Below are positions 24,450 to 33,795 of a stretch of DNA of 64,000 nucleotides, in pieces. The translations under genes were made by a program, and so were the position numbers. Source of the stretch: Toxonevra muliebris. Taxonomy: Eukaryota; Arthropoda; Insecta; Diptera; Pallopteridae. Location: NCBI GenBank assembly GCA_963691655.1, contig OY829329.1, positions 59,657,408 to 59,721,407 of the forward strand, in the 5' to 3' direction. Position 1 is the first letter of the stretch. Each line of letters begins with the position of its first letter. The notes beneath the pieces were generated by a model, which did not search any database, was not told where the DNA came from, and was given only the letters and a program-made list of their open reading frames with translations.

Positions 24450-24813
24450 ACACTCAAAGAAATCGTGCGGTAAATTGGACAATAAATTGATCAAAATTTT
24501 TCTGTTGTGCTCAACAGTATTTCCGTTTAATTTAATAGTATTTCTTTTTAGTTTAATAGTATTTCCGTTTAATTTAATACTATTTCTTTTTAATTTAATA
24601 GTATTTTTTTTTTAATTTTATAGTATTTCTTTTTAATTTAATAGTATTTCCGTTTAATTTAATAGTATTTCATTTTAATTTAATAGTATTTCTTTTTATT
24701 TTTATAGTATTTCTTTTTAATTTTATAGTATTTCTTTTTAATTTTTCCCAATAATTGATTTTTATTGCAAACACTATTAAATTGAACTGGCAATTCTATT
24801 TTATTTTGAGTGT
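24450..24813. mobile_element. Minisatellite-cored element with ACACTCAAA termini
   Basis: ACACTCAAAGAAAT at the left and TTTTGAGTGT at the right are inverted, enclosing an array of 21-22 bp tandem units. The plan (ACACYCARA ends, tandem-repeat core, no coding) is the same as for the element at 12716-13795, suggesting one family of non-autonomous elements. Target duplication not evident. Confidence 0.6.
24509..24745. repeat. 21-22 bp tandem repeat, about ten units
   Basis: The unit approximates TTTAATAGTATTTCTTTTTA, with a recurring TTTCCGTTTAA variant that alternates irregularly with TTTCTTTTTAA. Starts of AGTATTTC fall at 24516, 24537 and 24558, giving the period. Confidence 0.9.
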
Positions 24814-25596
24814 AAACAAGTAGTTTAGTTAAATGCTTTGTGTTGGTGTTTTTTTTTCTGCATAGCTTGGCATCGATCCATCGAATAAGGTAAAAACGTA
24901 AAACCGAAGTTTTTGTGCGAAAACGAGCTCAAAGAAAATGTGTATGCACTAAATGAAATGTGTTTTTGTTTTTGTATATATATTTTTGGTTGGTAGGTAC
25001 TTAGTAATAAACCTAAAAATTATATAGGTATATTGTTTAAGGGATGCGTAGTAAGAAAAGCTGCTACTGCAACAGGATACATACAAAATTCTTACACCCA
25101 CAAAGAAGAGTAGCTATGTGAATATAACAAGTGGTCAAATGATTTTTTTTTTTTAGTAAAAAAAAAGTATAAGTAAATATTCCCATACAAATATAGTATC
25201 TATAAAGGCGATTGTGGTATATAAAAAGATTTTGCAAATATTATATGCATACCTACATACATTGAAACACCAAAGGATCTAAAGGGAGAGAGGCTTGGCT
25301 TCCCGATAGATACCCTACCAGTCATCGTTTTTTTTTTTACCTTTTTTTTTTGAATTAAGAATTTGTGAAAGAACGAAAAACCTAAGCCATCTCCCTTAAA
25401 AACTTCTCTTGATTTGCATTGCAATAAATTCTAATAAATATAATCAGATTTACTTGAAAATATTTATAAGCATTAAGTGCAACCGGAATAGATTTAGTAT
25501 TTTTATAAAGACTTTCGATTTTACCTCTCCTTCAAGTCTCCTTACCTGACCTAAACCTGAATATTATTTGAGTATATACTGTTTCTTTTCCATGAA
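24814..25596. other. Noncoding, no gene seen
   Basis: AT-rich with poly-T runs near 25145 and 25330. Nothing recognisable. Confidence 0.5.
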
Positions 25597-25886
25597 TAAC
25601 CTTTAACTGTGAAGGTGGTGATAAATTTTCCGCTCTCTTTACATTTCTTTGAATTATTGTTGTATTCAAAAAAATGCTTGTCAAATAAAGTGCCCATTTT
25701 GTTTAATTTAAAAAAAAATTTCCAATTTTATATTTATTTTAATTAAAAATGTAGTAGCTTGTTTTCAAAAAGCAAATAATTATCAAAAAAAAAAAACAAC
25801 ACTTTTTTTAAGTAAAATTAAAAGGCAAAATTTGCCACCACGTCACAGTCTATTTTCAAAAAATTCACCTCCATAGTTAAAGGTTA
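25597..25886. mobile_element. Small TA-flanked MITE
   Basis: TAACCTTTAACTGTGAAGGTG at the left and, reversed, TAACCTTTAACTATGGAGGT at the right. Further inward, GGTGG and AAATTTT blocks also pair. TA lies at 25597-25598 and 25885-25886. About 290 bp, no coding. Confidence 0.75.
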
Positions 25887-26025
25887 AAAGCGCTTAGGAC
25901 GGTAGTTTAGAGGATAGTGGATAGTGCACTTGATTTTCACTCGGAAAGTTCGATTCCTGTCTTAGCCTGGTAATTAATTCTCATAACCTTCTTTATATTG
26001 GGAGTATGAATGTATAAACTCGTAA

Positions 26026-27046
26026 TTGTGACTAACTTCATATCTATCATACGCGCCAAAAATACTATAAGAATTAATCTGTCAAATAATTTTCATAATT
26101 TTACAAAAGTGTTTTACTATAGCTGAAAATGTCGAATTTCGTGCCAACAAAACAACATTTACGGGAAGTTTTAATTTGCTCTTCCATTTAAAGAAAAACG
26201 CAACTGAAGCACATTGTTTACTCACTGAAGCTTATCCTGACTGTGCTATAGACGTTAGAATGTGTCAGGTGTGGTATGCCCGTTTCAAAAGTGGTGATTT
26301 TGATGTTGAAGACAGGGAACGTTCAGGCGGCCCGAAAAAGTTCGAAGATGAAGAATTGAAGGCATTACTCGAAGAAGATTCATGTCAAACGCAACAAGAA
26401 CTTGCAGAATCTTTAGGAGTTGATCAATCAACCATTTCTAAACGATTAAAAGCATTGGGAATGATTTAAAAGCAAGGAAATTGGGTGCCGTACGAATTGA
26501 AGCCGAGAGACGTCGAACGACGATTTTTCACATGTGAACTGCTGATTAAACGACAGAAAAGAAAGGGTTTTCAGCATCGTATTGTGACTGGCGATGAAAA
26601 GTGGATACGTTACGATAACCCAAAGCGTAAAAAATCATGGGGACCGCCCGGACATGCATCAACATCAACGGCAAAGCCGAACATCCATGGATCCAAGCTC
26701 ATGCTGTGTATTTGGTGGGATATGAAAGGTGTCATGTATTTTGAGCTGTTGAAACCGAATGAAACGATCACTGGCGACCGCTACCGACTACAATTGATGC
26801 GTTTGAGCCGAGCATTAAAGGATAAGAGGCCAGAATATGAGAATAGACACGACGAAGTTATTCTTCAGCACGAAATGGGAAGTGCTACCCCACCCGCCTT
26901 AAGACACACACTCTTAACACACGCTTTACCTAATAATTTTTTTTGGGTGTAAAATTTAAAAATTTCTTTGATCTAGTTATCTTTGAAAAATATGTCAGTT
27001 GTTATTTTTAATGACAAACATGTTGCTTTATTGTGAGTTTGACTAA
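26026..27046 (+). mobile_element. Internally deleted mariner element (mauritiana-like)
   Basis: About 1 kb of mariner sequence sits inside SINE copy B; full elements are about 1.3 kb. The boundary is inferred from where SINE copy A stops matching. Clean terminal inverted repeats could not be read. The transposase is described separately. Confidence 0.75.
26129..26952 (+). pseudogene. Mariner transposase, broken
   Basis: This would encode a DD34D mariner transposase for cut-and-paste at TA. An ATG at 26129 starts SNFVPTKQHLREVLI, then a one-base frameshift near 26180 leads into FHLKKNATEAHCLLTEAY. The helix-turn-helix region QELAESLGVDQSTISKRLKA is intact, followed by a stop at 26467-26469 where a Gln codon is expected. 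The frame continues with KQGNWVPYELKPRDVERR and the first catalytic Asp in IVTGDEKWIRYDN. The second Asp motif is corrupted (ILQHEMGSATP), and the remaining ~100 residues, including the third Asp, are deleted. By recall it is closer to the mauritiana than to the cecropia subfamily. Confidence 0.9.
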
Positions 27047-27167
27047 AATGAGAATTAGAAGAAAGTGTACAAGTACAAATATTGGTAGGCAATGGCGAAA
27101 TTACCAAGTGATAACAATTTGCCACACTGCTGTTCGGAATCGGCGTTATACTGTAGGTCCAACCATC

Positions 27168-27330
27168 GCCTCTGTGGTCTAGTGGCAGTGTGCTAGACTC
27201 TTGCTTCCAAAGACCCGGTTTTGATTCTCTGCTATTCTCTTTCTTTCATAACATGGGACTTTGGTACAATAGATGGTATAGGTCGCAGTGCCTGACTTTC
27301 GGATCATCCTATCCATCCTTCAAATAATAA
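27168..27330 (+). mobile_element. Second type of tRNA-like SINE head
   Basis: GCCTCTGTGGTCTAGTGGC is an A-box-like start and CCGGTTTTGATTCTC a degenerate B box, spaced as in a tRNA. The sequence after it differs from SINE copy A, so it is either another family or a recombinant joined to the truncated tail of copy B. The 3' end was not located. A functional tRNA is unlikely because no closing acceptor stem is visible. Confidence 0.5.
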
Positions 27331-29569
27331 TAGCGCTTGACGTTTACAAATTTTTCTGATAACATTACTCTCGGTATGAATACAAATTAAGCTTGAGATT
27401 CCTCCAGAGTAGAACTCATCTTGTGCTATTTCATTTCAGTATCTGTTTCGATGTTCGAATTACAATATTACAGTAACACAGTGCTGTCGGGATAGGTCTG
27501 TGTAAGGCTCTCCCTACACTGTTCTCCTAGCTTAGAGATTGTGATGTCGGAATAAAGTGCCATGATTTCATTCTGGCTTTTCGATGGAATAGCGATATTT
27601 GTTCCTTCTGGAATACATTCGTTGAATAAGGGACGATCGGTCGATCGATTAAAGCTTAGTCTTTTCTAGAAAATGATGCCTGATCCAACGTCACAGTTAA
27701 TGTTGTATCCATCCGTAAATATTATAGTGTCAAAATTATTTATTCTTATTGAAACTCACGGTTGGAATGATGCAGTACATTTTTTGGCTATTTGTTGTTA
27801 CCATGACAGAGATTCTTTCTTTACAGATACGGAGAGAACCAGGCAAATCTCTATAGCCTATTACAGTTCATGATTGCTGTAGTTCTAACTACTTATTAGT
27901 GACAAAAAAAAAAAAAAACTTGAACATAATGAAAGGTTCTTGAAGCCGAACTACCGTACCCAAAGGTTGTGGAAATAGGGGGAAGGGTGTGTGTGTTCTT
28001 CTTGTCGTTCCTTTAAAAAGTTCTTATCTGAGACATAATTATCATTGTTACAAATAAATCAACCCCCAAACACACCCCGCTACTCACCCCTTGGAACTAT
28101 CAGCTTCATACTAAAGAATCTGATTGCTTTAAAATTTAAATTGAAGTTGTGTATTTAAAGATATTAACTTGAAAAAATAATCACATTTAATTCATATGCT
28201 TAACTTTTTTCTTGAATGTAGGGTATAAATTAATGTATGCATGCATACAGTGTGAAAGTAACTACATTAGACAAAAGTAACGACAAACCCAATACAAATG
28301 GCATACAATTTCTACTTTACAAAAAAAAAAAAAATAAAATTTTTGCATTAACATGATTACAACTTTGGAAAAAATGGCAGAGACTAAGACAGCGTTGATT
28401 TTGGCATTTTTTCATTCACACGTGCATACGTAGAAAAGAATACAAAAGAAGTAACAAAAACCAAAAAACGCCTGTCACATTGATGCATGTGCAGCATGCT
28501 GCATTTAAAGTTGAAAAAGAAACAGCATGCAGCAGAAACAACAACAACAGCAGCAGCAGTAAACTTGCGCTTGCATAAAAACAGGATTAAATGCGATGCG
28601 AGGCTGTACGCAAAATCATAACAACAGCACAGAGAAATCAACCCTTAGTAAAATGCCTAACTAATGCCCTGTGGGGGCAAAAACTTTACTTGCATGAACA
28701 TTATGATGAAAGAAGGTAAAATTATGTACTACATGGATGCAGCAACAACAGCAGCAATAGTAAAATCGCATTAAGTACAGCATTTTCAGCACGTGCGTCA
28801 AATCCATTGCGTTTGTTTGCATTTGTGTGTGTGTTCATATAGAAAAGAAAACACAATTACTCGCCCCCTTGACAATTTTTTAAAAACAGATTTAATAAAA
28901 CAAATTGCATTATTATTTATTTTTTTTTTTTTTTTTTTGGATGAGGTTTAAATATTCTACTATTATAGCTGCATCTAACCACCACTGCATGCTGCAGTCG
29001 ATGTCAAAAGGAAAGGGGTGTTTCTTTTTTCTGCATTATGAACTTCGTATGAATGAATTAATACGTTGCAAGTGTTGTTGTTGTTGTTGTTGTTCTGATG
29101 TCATGTGAAAATGTTGCCAATTTCAATTGTAATTGTGAATGTGAAATTCAATTCGCCACCGCTGCTGTATATATCAAAATTGTTTTTAATAAAACACAAA
29201 CGGCAAGAAATTGTTATGTGAAATGTTTTCTAAAGTGAATAACACTCAGCATGTGAAGTTGTTACAATAATTTCAATTAGCTTAGGTAGCAACAAAATTA
29301 TTGCATTAATGCATTGTACTGTTAATCATAGGTACCTACTTCTTAGACAAGTAGCTATACTCGAGTTAAGTGATAAATTTCATAATAAAGTTGGCCTTAT
29401 TATTTACTTCAAGCATACAAATTCGAATCAAAAGAAAATTGCAAAGACAATCAAAGGGTAAAAAGTCTAAAAGTATATAAAAAAAAAAAAAAAAAAAAAA
29501 ACCAAAAGAGAATGCGGCACTCGTTCAGTGAATCCGCCTTTATAGATCAGAGTACTTAAACAATGAAAG
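27331..29569. other. Noncoding, no gene seen
   Basis: AT-rich, with CAG/CAA tracts (28535-28560, 28740-28760), T-runs (28918-28938) and a long A-run at 29479-29500. No protein-like frame. Confidence 0.5.
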
Positions 29570-30222
29570 GGCGATGTTACACGATCAATGTTTTGCTGTC
29601 AAACAATGAAATTGTTGTTGCTTTGAAAAATGAACACTGAGCAAAAGAGAGAATGCACACATTTCACTTCAAATTTTTTTACTGATGAAAAAAAACCTGC
29701 ATCACTTCAAATAAAATGTGGTTGCTGAAGATACACTGTTGCATTTTATTGGAAATACTAATATTTTATGAAAAATACTAGACTTTTTACTAACTTTTAA
29801 ATAATTTTTTTTTTCTTTGCCACCCTTTGCGTTGTTTGGCTTTTGTTTGTTTGTGAAAATGAGTGCTGTTAAAAAAATTACTGAATAATTGTTTTAAAAA
29901 CATGGTAATTCAATGGCCAAGTAACAAAGTGGCGGAGTTTATTTTAATAGTTCGCAAATTTTAAAGATTAGTTTTCTTCAAATTCAATCTTTTTTTTTGT
30001 ATAATTTGTTGCTATATCCACCAACATTATCTTTTGTCATTTTGTCATTATAATTATTTTCCATCCAATTCCAATCCAATTGTTGAATTTTCATAAATAA
30101 AAGTATTAAAAAATAGCATTCAGCAAAAAACTGATAGTGTAACTGAGCATCAAACAGAACGATGAAAAGGGAGTAAAATCAGAAAACACTGACAGCAAAA
30201 CATTGACCGTGTAACATCAGCC
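29570..30222. mobile_element. MITE with ~35-bp terminal inverted repeats
   Basis: The left end reads GGCGATGTTACACGATCAAT and the right end, reversed, GGCTGATGTTACACGGTCAA. The match continues through GTTTTGCTGTCA. About 650 bp with no coding. No clear target duplication, so the superfamily is not assigned. Confidence 0.8.
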
Positions 30223-30261
30223 AAACGGATATATCTGTGGTCAAAAGCAATAAACGCTTAA

Positions 30262-30455
30262 ATCGATTTAAGAGATAATGGAGTTATAAATGCTATCGTG
30301 TTCTTCTTATTCCAATGCACATGCACGTGAAATCTTCGAAATTCTATGTTTTTTAAAACAAAAGTTATAAAAAAAAGAAAAGTATTCGCTTACATAGAGT
30401 GGCAATCAATCACTTTAACTTCAAACCGGGTTTACTCGAAATGAGATTTTCAGTC
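30262..30455. other. 194-bp TTAA-bounded segment of unknown type
   Basis: It is bounded by TTAA at 30258-30261 and 30456-30459. It lacks obvious terminal inverted repeats. It is either an extra TTAA insertion, or the inner part of the MITE whose repeats are the flanking palindrome arms. Confidence 0.4.
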
Positions 30456-30459
30456 TTAA

Positions 30460-31755
30460 GGGGGTATTCTACTCGAGATGGTGCGAAATATCGATGTTTT
30501 CAAATCGTTGTAAATGAAAAGCTTTTCAATATTTTTATTCGCGGTTTTTTGCAAGTTTTTCTACAGGTTTTGAACAATAATTTTCGCTTTTAATGTTAAA
30601 AATATCTTTGTTAATAATGTTTCATTCGACGCCTCGAACTTGAGCCTGCCAAAAATAGTTAGTGATGATTCGAAACAAGTAAAAACTCGATACTTTTCAT
30701 TCGCTTCAAGTACTTTTTTTACTCGATGCTATAACATAAGTATTTTACTTGGTATCGGAAAAAAGGGTCAGTATCGGATACGCGATACTTTTGTAAAATT
30801 TTTATTTTAAAAACTGAAATATTACTATATAATATTTAAAATTGTGGATCATTTGACAATATTTTATAGCAATCAATAATATATTACAAAATGCTACTGC
30901 AAAATTATTCAAAATATTTCAGTCTATATTGCAATATTTCAATGTATGAAAATATTGCAGTACAGTATTGAAGTTCTAGAAAATATTTCCTTCCATGCAT
31001 GTAGAACATAATGTTTAATGAAGCCTTTTCATTAATATAAAATATTTTTAACAAGCTTTAATCTTTTGATTAGTTTTCCTTTTATTATAAGTTTTCTAGC
31101 GATTTGCTAAATTAAATTAACATCATTTCTATATGATTCACGTGTTTCCAGTGGAAATATCTCGAAACCATGATTAGTTGGCGAAAAACTCGTGTTGAGT
31201 AGTGTAAACTGTAGGCTCAACCACACAATGGGCCGTCCTGGCCTGAATGTTTACCTTGACAACCACTTAAAAAAAGAGTAATTTGTCTTTTTAAACGAGT
31301 ATTCGATACAAGTAAATATTCGATACTTTTTTCCGATATTTTCCTTCCTGCTATCGCCTCATCAATTTAAATCAGACGTTTGAAAAAAATGACGCTTTTT
31401 GCCCTGTTTTTGCATTAAAAACATTAGTTAAACAAATTCTTTCGCCATAATCCTAGATAAGGCCATACCTATACATTTGCTTAGTAGCCTTGTAAAATTT
31501 CAAGTCAATTGGGACAAGTGGTTTTTTGTGAATCGTGTTCAACGTCCCGAAAAAAATGGTTTCAAGAAAAACGAGTTTAAAGATTTACAAACATGGTACT
31601 TACAAATGATGTAACTTACGGTTAATCAGCGATTCCAGGACCATACATTGCCCCCCCCCCCCCCCCCCTTCTTTCTCATAAAACTCGTTGTCTACATCAA
31701 AAATATTAAATAAAAAAAAATCGATTGTTCGGACCATCTCGGGTAGAATACCCAC
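30460..31755. mobile_element. TTAA-flanked (piggyBac-type) non-autonomous element
   Basis: The left end GGGGGTATTCTACTCGAGAT and the right end, reversed, GTGGGTATTCTACCCGAGAT match; similarity continues through GGT and an ATCGAT about 35 bp in. TTAA flanks both ends (30456-30459, 31756-31759), the hallmark target of piggyBac-type transposases. No transposase frame is present in 1296 bp. It contains a SINE fragment and a C-run near 31651-31669. Confidence 0.8.
31190..31275 (+). mobile_element. SINE tail fragment (copy D)
   Basis: GTAAACTGTAGGCTCAACC and ACAATGGGCCGTCCTGGCCT parallel the 3' body of SINE copy A. No tRNA-like head is seen. It lies within the TTAA-flanked element. Confidence 0.6.
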
Positions 31756-31906
31756 TTAAGCGGTTACTGCTTTTGACCACAGATATGGTGAGAAGAAATA
31801 AATAAAATGCATTGAGTGTTGTTCATTTCAAAAGAGTTGATATGCGAAGAAAGAAAACACTTTGCGCTAATCTTTTAGTTGATCAATCACAGTCATTGCT
31901 TTCGAT

Positions 31907-33783
31907 TTTTTTTTTTTTTTTTTTTTTTTTGTATTCCTTAAAGTTTATTTACATGTCAATGAAATTAAATGTTAACATGTAAACTATAGTCGCTCCTAAT
32001 CGGAGCATAGGGCGAAAATTAACTCCTTTCATCGTCGTCTGTCCTGCGCCAGCCTTTTTATTTCTCGCCACGTTCCTGTGGTTTTGGCAATCAGCGAGTG
32101 TGGATCGAATCCACGTATTACTAGGGCGTCCTCGTCGTCGTGAGCCTTGTGGGTTCCATTCGGAGGCCATTTTTGAAATGTCGTTGTCGTCTTTCCGTAG
32201 GGTGTGGCCGATCCAGCGCCACTTTCGTCTTGATTTCTATATTTAGTTGGTCGCCAGCTGTTAGTGTCATTAGTTCGTCATTAGAAATAGTGGTTGGCCG
32301 AAAAATTCGGCATATCTTACGCAGACATTTATTAATGAACACTTGCAACTTTCTTGATATATTGTCCGTGACCTTTCACGTCTCGCATCCATACAGCAAT
32401 ACCGGTTTGATACTGTCAGCAAATATTTTAAGTTTCGTGTGCCTTGTTATATTTGGCGAGTATCATACCTTGTTTATCGAGCTTTATTCAGTCGCGACAC
32501 AACATCCGCTTCAGCGCCTCCGTCACAGGTCAGCATGCTACCAAGATAGCAGAATTTTTCAACGTTTTCTATAATGTGCGCGGTGCCTTCTACATTCGCC
32601 GTTAACGGAGTCGTGCACTGGGTTTCCATGAGCATCAGTTTGGTTTTGGACAAATTCACTTTTAGTCCAACCACTTCTGCATTAAGTATCAGCCTGTTTA
32701 TTTTTGATTCGCCGTCAGCTTGTGTATGCGTCATAAAACATATGTCGTCAGCATAGTCCAAGTTGTTCAGTTTTTGGACGGGGACGCCATTGTATACCAT
32801 TCGGGGTTTCTCTATTCGTTTTGGAGAGTAGTACACTATCCAGAACTATAACGAAGAGCAACGGGGAGAGCACGCATCCCTGTCGTACTCCCTTTGAAAT
32901 GCTAAATTTGTCGCCGTTTTTGCCCTTAAATCGGACACTACACTCAGCACTTCCGTAGAGCTCTTGCATAACATTCGCAATTTTGTTTGGTATACCATGA
33001 CTCAACAGAGCACTCCATATTGCGTTCCTTTTAATGTTGCCGAACGCTCTTTCGAAATCTACAAAAAGCAAATAGAGTGGTGATCTCCATTCTACTGACT
33101 ATTCGATTACTATCCTCATGGGGTTTATGTGGTCTACGCACGATCGTTGTGGTCTGTAGCCGTTCTGTTCCCGGCGTAATTGGGTGTTGAGGAAAGGTGC
33201 GATGCGGTCAAGAAGTAAAAAGGCTAAAATTTTCTCGATCGTACTTAATAAGGTTATACCTGTCCAGTTTTTACTTTTGGGAATAGTTATTATCGTTCCT
33301 CCCCTCCTTCCAATCATTCGGAATTTGTCCTACCACCCATGCATTTCGCACAATTGGTTGTAGAGCTGGGGCTAGCACCGCCGATCCATACTTAAGTAGC
33401 TCCGTAGGAATGTTGTCAGATCCAGCAGCCTTGTAATTTTTCAGTTTCGAAATAGCCTTTTGAATTTCGTCTACGGTGGGTGGGTCTGTCGATATGCTCC
33501 TATTTGGGATTCGTCGTCTCTCACTGAATGGGTAGCAGATGCTTCTTCGAAGAATTCCTTCCACCGTCGAAGCTGCTGCTCGTCTGAAGTAATTGTGACC
33601 CCATCACAGTCTTTCAGATTGGGGGTATGTTTGGTTTTGCTTTCACGAGATTATTTATGGCGGTATACACGCCTCTCAAATCATTGCATCGGGCTGCTGT
33701 TTCTGCCTCTGCAGCGATGTTGTTAAAGAAATTCTCTTTAACCTTCTTCGCATTCTTCTTAACTTCCCTCTCTGCGTTGTTGT
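31907..33783 (-). mobile_element. 5'-truncated RTE-like non-LTR retrotransposon insertion
   Basis: The 3' end on the minus strand finishes in an A tail (T run ending at 31930). A 12-bp target duplication ATTGCTTTCGAT flanks it exactly: 31895-31906 and 33784-33795. The 5' part (endonuclease domain) is missing, the usual outcome of incomplete target-primed reverse transcription. Length is 1.88 kb. Confidence 0.93.
31949..33783 (-). pseudogene. RTE-like reverse transcriptase, 5' truncated and frameshifted
   Basis: This would encode the reverse transcriptase half of a LINE polyprotein. In order on the minus strand: the linker before RT (VKENFFNNIAAEAETAARCN), GSDNIPTELLKYG, GITLLSTIEKILAFLLLDRI, LFVDFERAFGNIKR (first catalytic Asp region), GVRQGCVLSPLLFVIVLDSV, and DYADDICFMTH, the YxDD active site, intact. 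Then come the thumb region GLKVNLSKTKLMLM, the C-terminal LQVFINKCLRKICRIF and WNPQGSRRRGRPSNTWIRST, typical of RTE-type proteins such as those annotated in Lepidoptera. It is split over several frames by small indels and has no endonuclease domain, so it is inactive. Confidence 0.9.
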
Positions 33784-33795
33784 ATTGCTTTCGAT

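Larger units (their letters stand above)
25900..27165 (+). mobile_element. SINE copy B, interrupted by a mariner
   Basis: The head (25900-26025) carries the tRNA-like part, with GGATAGTGGATAGTGCACTT and a B box AAGTTCGATTCC, followed by TAATTAATTCTCATAACCTT as in copy A. The tail resumes at about 27047 with GGTAGGCAATGGCGAAATTA and GTTCGGAATCGGCGTTATAC. Between the halves lies the mariner. The tail ends early at CTGTAGGTCCAAC, where another tRNA-like unit begins. Confidence 0.75.
30231..31786. repeat. Palindrome arms around a TTAA centre, opened by insertion
   Basis: The left arm starts ATATCTGTGGTCAAAAGC and ends in CGCTTAA (30231-30261). The right arm starts TTAAGCGG and ends GACCACAGATAT (31756-31786); 29 of 31 bases pair. 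Both arms end inward in TTAA. Collapsing the intervening DNA to one TTAA gives a ~58-bp near-perfect palindrome centred on CGCTTAAGCG. Alternatively, a 31-bp-TIR MITE of ~256 bp received the 1.3 kb element in its right repeat. Confidence 0.75.

Noticed and set aside
26176..26952. Functional mariner transposase gene
   Set aside because: Frameshift, internal stop, corrupted second Asp and missing C-terminus.
27168..27260. Functional tRNA gene
   Set aside because: A- and B-box-like motifs are present, but I cannot pair an acceptor stem, and adjacency to SINE sequence argues for a SINE.
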